Under the pieces are notes generated by a model. The model was given only the letters and a program-made list of their open reading frames with translations. It did not search any database and was not told where the DNA came from. Shown here in pieces: positions 53,034-60,120 of a stretch of 60,120 nucleotides of DNA (positions are counted from its first letter, which is position 1; each line of letters starts with the position of its first letter). This DNA comes from Chitinophagaceae bacterium (GTDB lineage: Bacteria > Bacteroidota > Bacteroidia > Chitinophagales > Chitinophagaceae), in assembly GCA_025449645.1 (NCBI GenBank), contig JANWIY010000075.1, positions 1-60,120 of the forward strand, read 5' to 3'. Made by a program: the position numbers and the translations under genes.

Positions 53034-56000
53034 CTAAAAACTCAGGTTCAACCCCAGAATATAACTGCGTGCACTCGGATAAGTTCCCCAATCAATACCC
53101 GCGGCAACATCACCCGGATTCTGCTCAACCTTCACGTTATCACTGATATGCATTTCCGGGTCAAGTCCGGTATATTTTGTAAATGTGAGCAGGTTCTCTC
53201 CCGTTACATAAATTCTTATCCCTTTAATGTGGACCTTATCAGTTAGTTTTTTCGGAATATTATAACCAAGCTGAAGGTTTTTCAATCTCAGATAGGATCC
53301 GCTCTCAATGAACCGGTCTGACGGAATGGTATTATTCGTAGACCCTGACCAGGATACTCTTGGCATAGAGTTACTTGTTCCTTCGCCATGCCAGCGTTCA
53401 TCAAATACCCTTTGTGTCAGGTTGAAAGGACGGTAAAACCCTTCAATGTCTTTATTCACCTGCAGGTATAATTTATTGCCATAAGATCCCTGGAAGAAAA
53501 TAGAAATGTCAAAATTTGCGTAGGAAAGATTGGTTGTAAAACCATAGGTAATTTTAGGAATGGCACTTCCCAGAAATGTTCTGTCGTTTCCGTCAATTAT
53601 ACCATCTGCATTCTGGTCCTTAAACTTTACATCGCCCGGTCTGATTGCATTGCCCTGGTAAGCATGTTTGAAGATATCTGCATTGTTTTGAAAAATGCCT
53701 TCCGTTTGTAATGCATAAAAAGATCCGATCGGGTGGCCCACTTCTGTTAAAGTGGCAAATATTCCATTGTCAATTCTACCCCCGGGTATTGGTGTTCCAT
53801 TACTCAGCGATAATACTTTATTGGCCAGCGTGGAAAAATTCGCACTGAAATCATACCTGAGCCGGCCGTGGTTATTCCTGTAATTAAATTCAACTTCCAG
53901 TCCCTCGTTTTGAACACTGCCTGCATTTTCATAAGGGCTTGCTGCACTTCCACCAATTTGTGGCAGGGGCACAGGAATCAGCATGTTCGTGGTTTTCTTT
54001 ACAAAATAATCTACGGTCATGCTTAGTTTGTCTTCCCATATACCCAGATCAACGCCCGCATCAGCCTGCGTAGATGACTCCCATTTTATATTGGAATTGC
54101 CGCGGCTGGAAACAGCATAACCAAGACCATCCGTTCCGGATTGCGGACTTCCAAAAACATAATTATAATTTGGAGATACAATAGAAGCCCAGGGATAATT
54201 TCCGATGTCCTGATTTCCTAACTGACCAAAGCTGGCCCTTATTTTAAACTTTGAAATTGCAGGCAGCAATTCCGCAAACCATTTTTCATTGTGGATGTTC
54301 CAACCAGCAGATCCTGAAAAAAAGTTGGCATAGCGGTTATCCGGACCGAAACGGGAAGACCCGTCCCGCCTTACGTTAAATGAAAGTAAATACTTGTCAT
54401 TGAAATTATAATTGATATTTCCAAAAAGAGAAAACAGTGCCCATTGCTGTTCATTCTCCATGTTTTTGTCCGACAATGGGTCTCCGTTTCCTAAAAAACG
54501 GAACCCGGGCAATTGATTGGGAAACTTTTTCTCTGAAGCCGTTAGCAGGATATCTGTATTGCTGATGGCTTCTGTTCCAGCCAGCAAGCTCAGATGATGT
54601 TTTCCCTGAATAATTTTATTGTACCTGAGCGTATTATTCCAGATCAGGTTTTCACTTGTTGTCGTGTTTTCGGTGAGTACACTGGGGTTGTTCACCCGGA
54701 GATTACTGCCGTAATTCATATCGAAGCGTTTGTCTTCCGTTACGAATTCATCCAGTCCTACACTGGTCTTGAATACCAGGTTGGGAGCGAACTTATACTC
54801 TGCTCCGAGGTCCCCGAAAACCCGGTATTGTTTTTCTTTATTGTCCGTGTTCTCTGCCAGTGCTACCGGATTATAGCCATCACCAAAAAACCCGGGGTAG
54901 GTGGGAAGATCAGTATACGATCCATCGGGATTATAAATAGGAATTGCCGGTGTACGGAACAGCGCATAACGGACAACACTGCCTCCGTTTCCGCCATAGC
55001 CATCTCCGGAACTTCCTACACTGTTCTTATTTGAATAGGAAACGTTCAAATTATTGACGACACTCAAACGATCTGTTATCTCAACGTTTAATTTGGAGCG
55101 CATGGAATAGCGTTCATACCAGGAATTCAGAATGATCCCATCCTGCTTGAACATATTTCCCGAAACAAAGTAAAGGGTCTTTGCAGTTCCACCACTTACG
55201 GATAGCTCATGACTTTGTATCGGTGCCGTCTGAAAAACTGACCCGACCCAATCCGTATTGGCCATTGGAAGTCCTGCAGGAATGGGCAAACGCTTTAATA
55301 TCGGATTGGATATATCCACATTATCATTTGCGGCTGCTTCATTAAAAAGCTGAACATACTCAGCCGTGTTACACATCGGCGTAAGTTTACCATGTGTTTG
55401 AACGCCGCCATATCCTGAATAATTCAGCTGGGCTTTTCCGGCTTTGCCACCCTTGGTTGTAATTACGATTACTCCGTTTGCCGACCGTGAACCATAAATA
55501 GCAGCAGACGCAGCATCTTTCAGTACCGTAATGGTTGCTATATCATTTGCGGAAAGAAAATTAATCCCGTCTTTTGTAGGAACGCCGTCAATGATAAAAA
55601 GCGGATCATTATTATTGATTGTGCCTACACCGCGGATCCGGATCGCAACGCCATCTCCGGGTTGTCCCGTAGATTCTGTAATACGAAGTCCTGCCGCTTT
55701 TCCCTGCAAAGCCTGATCGGCAAAGCCTACGGGCTGCTTGGAAACACCGGAAACATTAATTACAGAAACTGCTCCCGTTAAATCGGATCGTCTCTGGGAC
55801 TGGTATCCGACCACGACCACTTCATTCAGTCCGTGGTTCAGTTCCTGAATATTCACTTCTATGTTTGCCCGACCGTTAACAGGTACCTCCTGGGATTTGT
55901 ATCCGATATAGGTAACTATGAGAATACCATCTTCCGCAGCAAGAACTGCGAAATTTCCGTCAGCATCTGTCTGAACACTTGTCATTGTACCTTTCACGGC

Positions 56001-56447
56001 TACTGTAGCCCCGGCAAGAGGAATACCGCCGGCATCCTTTACCACACCTTTTACTAGGGATGAAATTGGGCCGGATGCCTCTTTCAGCTGGCTGATTTTC
56101 CTGCTGACGCTGACGAGAATATTCGATTTTTTTTGTGTAAATATCAAACTGGTTTGCCTTGAAATGCCATTGAGCAAATCATCCAGAAGTTGCTGACCGG
56201 TCGCCAGTTTTATTTTCATGGAAAGATCAACCTGATTTTCATCATAAGCAAAAGAGAAGGTGGTTTGTTTTTCAATAAATTCAAAAAATTCCCGTAGCGT
56301 AAAGCTGCTGTTTTTTACGTTTATATATATCCCCTTTGGAAGACCATGATTGCCTCCTGCCCTGCTGGTATTCATGCACATGGATCCAATAAAACACAGC
56401 ATGGCAAACCTGGATACAGGCTTCAAAAACCTTAAAGCTATACACAT
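53034..56447 (-). CDS. SusC/RagA TonB-dependent transporter with STN domain
   Basis: A 1137-residue SusC: signal region (about 1-30), STN (secretin/TonB short N-terminal) domain about 40-105, carboxypeptidase-like regulatory domain about 125-210 (G-V-V-K-D-A-G-G-I-P-L-A-G-A-T-V), TonB plug with R-G-V-G-T-I-N-N-N-D-P-L-F-I-I-D-G-V-P about 265-285, and the barrel ending in N-L-S-F. The STN domain allows signalling to the anti-sigma factor encoded just upstream. It imports oligosaccharides across the outer membrane. Follows the FecR gene by 30 bases. Confidence 0.95.
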   Translation of the reverse strand: MCIALRFLKPVSRFAMLCFIGSMCMNTSRAGGNHGLPKGIYINVKNSSFTLREFFEFIEKQTTFSFAYDENQVDLSMKIKLATGQQLLDDLLNGISRQTSLIFTQKKSNILVSVSRKISQLKEASGPISSLVKGVVKDAGGIPLAGATVAVKGTMTSVQTDADGNFAVLAAEDGILIVTYIGYKSQEVPVNGRANIEVNIQELNHGLNEVVVVGYQSQRRSDLTGAVSVINVSGVSKQPVGFADQALQGKAAGLRITESTGQPGDGVAIRIRGVGTINNNDPLFIIDGVPTKDGINFLSANDIATITVLKDAASAAIYGSRSANGVIVITTKGGKAGKAQLNYSGYGGVQTHGKLTPMCNTAEYVQLFNEAAANDNVDISNPILKRLPIPAGLPMANTDWVGSVFQTAPIQSHELSVSGGTAKTLYFVSGNMFKQDGIILNSWYERYSMRSKLNVEITDRLSVVNNLNVSYSNKNSVGSSGDGYGGNGGSVVRYALFRTPAIPIYNPDGSYTDLPTYPGFFGDGYNPVALAENTDNKEKQYRVFGDLGAEYKFAPNLVFKTSVGLDEFVTEDKRFDMNYGSNLRVNNPSVLTENTTTSENLIWNNTLRYNKIIQGKHHLSLLAGTEAISNTDILLTASEKKFPNQLPGFRFLGNGDPLSDKNMENEQQWALFSLFGNINYNFNDKYLLSFNVRRDGSSRFGPDNRYANFFSGSAGWNIHNEKWFAELLPAISKFKIRASFGQLGNQDIGNYPWASIVSPNYNYVFGSPQSGTDGLGYAVSSRGNSNIKWESSTQADAGVDLGIWEDKLSMTVDYFVKKTTNMLIPVPLPQIGGSAASPYENAGSVQNEGLEVEFNYRNNHGRLRYDFSANFSTLANKVLSLSNGTPIPGGRIDNGIFATLTEVGHPIGSFYALQTEGIFQNNADIFKHAYQGNAIRPGDVKFKDQNADGIIDGNDRTFLGSAIPKITYGFTTNLSYANFDISIFFQGSYGNKLYLQVNKDIEGFYRPFNLTQRVFDERWHGEGTSNSMPRVSWSGSTNNTIPSDRFIESGSYLRLKNLQLGYNIPKKLTDKVHIKGIRIYVTGENLLTFTKYTGLDPEMHISDNVKVEQNPGDVAAGIDWGTYPSARSYILGLNLSF

Positions 56448-56477
56448 GGCAGCGTTAGTTTTTTAAATGCCGGCGCA

Positions 56478-57515
56478 TTATTTAATGAAAATGGTATCCT
56501 CACCTGACTCACTGTTCAATCCCTCTACCTGACAAATATTTTCTATGATTTCTTTTGCCGTCGAATTGGTGAATTCACCTGTAAATCGCCAGTTTTTTTT
56601 ATTGCTCCGGTTAACCAGCGTTATTCCAAAAACGGATTTCATTCTGGCTGCGATCTCTTCAAAATTATTCTGGCGGAATACCAGCCTGTTACTTAGAGAA
56701 ACGCTGCCTTCCGCTAACCAGGCCTCTTTGAAAATGTGTTTATCGTAGCGGTTATAAACAACCCTTTCATGAGGATCCAGAATAATGAAGGAACCTGATG
56801 AACCCGTAGTTTCCACCCTTAGCCGGCCTTTCAGCAATTCCACCAGCATTACGGAATCATTGTGTTCTCTTCTTATGGTAAATTCAGTTCCGAGAACGGT
56901 TGCAACAAGATCATCTTCACATACAATAAATGGATGAATTCCGTCTTTACGCACCTGAAACGAAGCTTCTCCGAGCAGGTTAACTTTTCTTTCTTTGCTG
57001 CCGAAATCCCTGGTATAGCTCAACTTGCTATGAGAAGCCAGGGTTACCACAGTATTGTCACTCAGGGTAAAGGACAAGGGCAGACTCCCCTGATTATATT
57101 TTTCAATCATGCCGGGACCTTTCAGCAACAGGTATCCGGCAACCAAAAGGATAACAGGCGCAGGTACCAGGTAGCGGGTCAGTCTTCTTTTTCGCGATCT
57201 GCTGATTTCAGAAGACTTATTCCAATTTAAAAACCTTAAAATTGACGGTTGGTTCACGGGGGGAACAACAGCGGGCTTTACGGCCATGCTCATGCGAAGT
57301 AATTCCTCCCGGTATTCTTTTTCAGGCAGGTTAAGTGAAAGCATGCTGATCATGCCCATCGCCTGGTCCGCAAGTGGCCTCTTTTCCGGATTCGCTATCA
57401 ACCATTCATCCCAAAATCTTTCGTCTTCCCTGTTTTGATGAAGACAGTAGTTGATAAAAGAACCATTTGCTAAAAAATCTTCAACCTGATAATTCCCGAT
57501 CCTCCTTTTATTCAT
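56478..57515 (-). CDS. FecR-family anti-sigma factor
   Basis: A 345-residue protein with an N-terminal cytoplasmic segment, one membrane helix (about 112-132), the FecR domain with T-V-V-T-L-A-S-H-S-K-L-S-Y near 165, and a C-terminal DUF4974 module (F-R-Q-N-N-F-E-E-I-A-A-R, I-I-E-N-I-C-Q-V-E-G-L). It would hold the adjacent ECF sigma factor until the SusC STN domain signals substrate. 144 bases separate it from the sigma gene, 30 bases from susC. Confidence 0.9.
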   Translation of the reverse strand: MNKRRIGNYQVEDFLANGSFINYCLHQNREDERFWDEWLIANPEKRPLADQAMGMISMLSLNLPEKEYREELLRMSMAVKPAVVPPVNQPSILRFLNWNKSSEISRSRKRRLTRYLVPAPVILLVAGYLLLKGPGMIEKYNQGSLPLSFTLSDNTVVTLASHSKLSYTRDFGSKERKVNLLGEASFQVRKDGIHPFIVCEDDLVATVLGTEFTIRREHNDSVMLVELLKGRLRVETTGSSGSFIILDPHERVVYNRYDKHIFKEAWLAEGSVSLSNRLVFRQNNFEEIAARMKSVFGITLVNRSNKKNWRFTGEFTNSTAKEIIENICQVEGLNSESGEDTIFIK

Positions 57516-57659
57516 CTTTTTCTGGATATTGCCTGTGTGCTGAAATTGTTCCGTATACAGGTAGTGGGGGAAAGAATGGATTTTTACCGGGTATTTCGAA
57601 AATAAATATTGCCGGGTTATACGGGAAGCATGAACGAACCGAAACTTTTCAGTGGAATT

Positions 57660-58229
57660 TTAGAGTAAACTGATCAGAGATAAAAGAGGAAGGATTCGCA
57701 TACTTTCCCTTAAATGACACATAGCTTCATAAACGAGATTATATACGGTGCGCGGGGAAAGTCCCGTGCGGATCGCAATTTCAGGATAGCTCAGGTTTTC
57801 AAAGAATTTCAGGCGGATCACTTCAAGTTGGCCCTTGGATAATTTTTTAAGCGCCGAATGAAGTTTATGTTTATCCTCTTCGGATTGCTGGAATGCAATA
57901 AGCAGATCTTCGTAAGATAAAACGTCAGATGAAAGAATGTCCATGGACGCGGCGTGCTGCTTTTCGGTATTTGAGCGGCCCAACTCTGATGATATTTTTC
58001 GTCTCAGCCAGGTAAAAAGATATGAACGAACGTGTTCAACTTCTTTGTTGAGTGTTGTGCGGGTTTGCCAGATCTCCAGGAACATTTCCTGGATACTGTC
58101 TTTCGTCAGTTCACGGTTAGCGGTCAGACTGAATCCATAAGCAAACAGCGCTTGATAGTGACTTTCATAAACGGCCAGAAAAGCATCCCTGTCTCCCACG
58201 ACAATGCAGCCCCATTGATTTGATTTCAT
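57660..58229 (-). CDS. ECF RNA polymerase sigma-70 factor
   Basis: A 189-residue sigma factor: region 2 with F-A-Y-G-F-S-L-T-A-N-R-E-L-T-K-D-S-I-Q-E (residues about 30-50) and I-W-Q-T-R-T, and region 4 with L-S-K-G-Q-L-E-V-I-R-L-K-F-F-E-N-L-S-Y-P-E-I-A near 130-150. It belongs to the FecI-like ECF group that controls SusCD loci in Bacteroidota. It is the first gene of the leftward locus and divergent from the partial gene at 58546. Confidence 0.9.
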   Translation of the reverse strand: MKSNQWGCIVVGDRDAFLAVYESHYQALFAYGFSLTANRELTKDSIQEMFLEIWQTRTTLNKEVEHVRSYLFTWLRRKISSELGRSNTEKQHAASMDILSSDVLSYEDLLIAFQQSEEDKHKLHSALKKLSKGQLEVIRLKFFENLSYPEIAIRTGLSPRTVYNLVYEAMCHLRESMRILPLLSLISLL

Positions 58230-58545
58230 TTGGGGATAATCGTTGAATCATCAGTATATAATAGAACTTGTATATTGAGGTGAATGATAGTCTACACAAT
58301 ATACATGAATCCCGCGAGCATATCAGAACCGAATTCAGGATAGGATCCGCGCAACGGCCTTTTCTCTGCCACGGCCGATGGTGACGCCCTTTGAGCTTCA
58401 GGGTAAAGAGCTAGGAACCCAACAGTTATCCATTTTACTTGATCCCGAACCCTGGCGAAAAGCGGGTGAGGGCTTCAGGAGAAAATATGCAGGCCCATTA
58501 AACCAAAATCACCTAAAGGACTATATTGGGGAAAGTTTTCTAACC
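58230..58545. other. Intergenic region between sigma factor and partial gene
   Basis: About 315 bases. The frame of the downstream gene is open from about 58309 and an ATG at 58378 could start a 56-residue N-terminal extension of polar, ordinary-looking sequence; I prefer the later start because it begins a signal peptide. No promoter box is convincing on either strand. Confidence 0.4.
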
Positions 58546-60120
58546 ATGATCAGCAGATTTTTTTTGCATGCCGCTCTTTGTATCCTGCTTATGGATGCAT
58601 CCCTTCAGGAAGCAAATGGCCAGGTTCATCAGCATAGACTGTCCAGGGTTGATGAAATGCCCGATTTTCCACAGCCATTTCAAATTATTGATTTCCTCCG
58701 GCTCGCACAGAATTTTGACCGCACGGTGTTTGATTTTAAAGCTGATGGCAAATACTGGCCACTGGTTTGGATGGACAGCACCGGCAAAAATTTTCCGCAG
58801 CCCGTTGTCGGCGTTTATACTGCCATTGGCGACGTCCGCCAGGGACCCGATAGCAACAAGGGGATGTTCCATGAAGCCCTCGCAAATATGGGTTCGGTCC
58901 TGGGCGCTTCGCTGGCGGGCATTGACAAACGAAAAGGAATGGATTATGTGGGCATGCTGAAGAACTATTTTAACAGAGAATCCGGTTGGGATATAATGAT
59001 GAACAACACCTGTCAGGATATTGCCTTATTAGGCGGAGGCTATGGCCGCGACTGGTGGTATGATGTTTATCCAAATGTTTTATTTTACGCCATTTATGAT
59101 TTGTATCCGGATGAGCCCGGGTTCGATACCATTGCGCACCGAATTGCAGAGAAATTTTGTCTGGCTGATTCCATACTCAGCGGAGATTACCACTATTCCT
59201 ACTTTGACTATGGAAAAATGAGACCCATGAAAAACAATATTTGCGATCAGCCGGATGCGGCTGCGGGACATGCTTATGTATTATATGCCGCCTACAGGAA
59301 GTATGGAGACCGCCGCTTTTTCGATGCTGCATTGAGTGCTTTGGCCGCTCTCCAATCCAACGAAGTGAATCCGAGTTATGAAGTATTAATGCCATTTGGA
59401 GCTTACCTGGCCGCGAGAATAAACGCGGAGGAAGGAACAAAATATGATCTGAACAAGATGCTGGAATGGTCTTTCGACGGAACTGCGATTTGCCGGGAGG
59501 GATGGGGCATCTTAACAGGCAACTGGAATGGAATAGATGTGTCCGGTATCGTCGGCAGTACGGTAGATCATGGAGGTTACGGATTTCTAATGAACACTTA
59601 CGATGCGGCCATACCCCTTATTCCGCTGGTCCGGTATGACCAATCATATGCCGGCGCTATCGGTAAATGGATGCTGAATGCAGCCAACGCGGCAAAGCTA
59701 TTTTATCCCCAATACATGCCGCAGGACCATCAGACGATTCCCGAACTGGTCGCAGTTGCCAAAGGCGTAATAGGATATGAAGGCATCATCAATAAATCTT
59801 CGTACAAAAACCATGAGGACCTGAAAGCTCCGGTTGCACAAGGAGACGGCCCCGGCTGGGTTCCCGGGAAAAATCCGGATGTCACACAATTCAGTGTGTA
59901 TGGAAGCGCGCATGCAGGCATCTTTGGAGGAATCATCCGTCCTACTGAAACACCCGGCTTATTGCAATTGAATTTGCTGACAACCGACTTTTTTCACGAT
60001 AAAGCCTATCCGACTTATCTGTATTATAATCCATATATGGAGGAAAAGACGGTAACGATCTCCCTTCCGAAAAAGAAAAAAACAGATTTATATAACACTG
60101 TAACGGGCAAATTCATTGCA
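58546..60120 (+). CDS. Secreted glycan-locus protein, 3' end outside window (partial)
   Basis: At least 525 residues read continuously from the ATG at 58546 to the window edge without a stop. Signal peptide MISRFFLHAALCILL then cleavage near A-N-G-Q. The body is helix-rich with repeated aromatic-Gly motifs (G-G-G-Y-G-R-D-W-W-Y-D, D-Q-P-D-A-A-A-G-H-A-Y, R-E-G-W-G-I-L-T-G-N-W-N-G, V-D-H-G-G-Y-G-F) in the style of (alpha/alpha)6-barrel glycosidases, then a switch to beta-rich sequence near residue 440. I do not recognise the GH family. Its position beside the sigma factor suggests membership in the glycan-use locus. Confidence 0.7.
   Translation, partial: MISRFFLHAALCILLMDASLQEANGQVHQHRLSRVDEMPDFPQPFQIIDFLRLAQNFDRTVFDFKADGKYWPLVWMDSTGKNFPQPVVGVYTAIGDVRQGPDSNKGMFHEALANMGSVLGASLAGIDKRKGMDYVGMLKNYFNRESGWDIMMNNTCQDIALLGGGYGRDWWYDVYPNVLFYAIYDLYPDEPGFDTIAHRIAEKFCLADSILSGDYHYSYFDYGKMRPMKNNICDQPDAAAGHAYVLYAAYRKYGDRRFFDAALSALAALQSNEVNPSYEVLMPFGAYLAARINAEEGTKYDLNKMLEWSFDGTAICREGWGILTGNWNGIDVSGIVGSTVDHGGYGFLMNTYDAAIPLIPLVRYDQSYAGAIGKWMLNAANAAKLFYPQYMPQDHQTIPELVAVAKGVIGYEGIINKSSYKNHEDLKAPVAQGDGPGWVPGKNPDVTQFSVYGSAHAGIFGGIIRPTETPGLLQLNLLTTDFFHDKAYPTYLYYNPYMEEKTVTISLPKKKKTDLYNTVTGKFIA

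Noticed and set aside
14324-58266. Shared 14-mer AGTATATAATAGAA at 14335-14348 and 58253-58266, with 22 of 25 positions matching around it
   Set aside because: Several 14-base matches are expected by chance in 60 kb of AT-rich DNA, flanks diverge at once, and the two sites have no common gene context.
58540-58872. Minus-strand 110-codon frame opposite the partial gene
   Set aside because: It is a shadow of the plus-strand gene, which has a signal peptide and continues to the window edge; the antisense frame has no domain.
1-60120. Search for tRNA, rRNA, CRISPR repeats, insertion-sequence ends, integrases or phage genes
   Set aside because: None seen: no regularly spaced direct repeats, transposase-like motifs or tRNA-like CCA/T-loop cores were recognised in this reading; dedicated scans were not possible.

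Overview
The window looks like chromosomal DNA from a Bacteroidota bacterium, most likely of the Chitinophagaceae/Sphingobacteriia type. The supporting signs are a SusC/SusD pair with an ECF sigma/FecR regulator, a FecA-like TonB receptor, a PKD-repeat protein ending in a type IX secretion (type B) sorting domain next to a PorP/SprF protein, DUF4249, DUF6515 and SWIB proteins, and promoter-like TAnnTTTG boxes. No rRNA, tRNA, CRISPR, phage or insertion sequence was seen. Identifications rest on reading translated motifs; no database search was possible.

Layout. 0.2-5 kb: DoxX-like membrane protein, PepSY-like secreted protein, FecA-like TonB receptor and, divergently, a DUF4249 lipoprotein whose last codons look frameshifted. 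5.1-10.7 kb: a 1494-residue PKD adhesin-like protein overlapping its PorP/SprF partner. 10.7-18.1 kb: small genes, including two lmo0937-type membrane peptides that share an upstream motif, a haem lipoprotein, a VOC protein, a PIG-L deacetylase with a CBM9-like protein, a polytopic membrane protein, an alpha/beta hydrolase and a lysine-rich SWIB protein. 18.5-24.4 kb: a complete RND efflux operon (permease, adaptor, TolC). 24.4-28.7 kb: a PQQ/haem-c dehydrogenase, a His/Tyr-rich mini-lipoprotein, and a DUF2092/DUF6515 pair. 28.8-31.7 kb: a MhqO-like dioxygenase, GNAT and MhqD-like esterase cluster with a convergent aldo/keto reductase. 31.7-40.8 kb: outer membrane barrel protein, two-component system, DUF488, AI-2E-type transporter, M28 carboxypeptidase, DUF5009 protein and a Cys-containing secreted protein.

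40.9-60.1 kb is the most coherent block: a carbohydrate-utilisation locus read leftwards from an ECF sigma factor, through FecR, STN-SusC, SusD and a LamG surface lipoprotein, to a strong terminator, then a MalE/F/G/K-type sugar ABC importer interleaved with a Gfo/Idh oxidoreductase, two GH130 proteins (mannoside phosphorylase family) and an alpha-toroid lipoprotein. A divergent secreted protein runs off the right edge. The inferred job is capture of a mannose-containing oligosaccharide at the outer membrane, ATP-driven import across the inner membrane and phosphorolysis in the cytoplasm. Coupling SusCD to a full ABC importer is unusual for this phylum and is the main system-level observation here.
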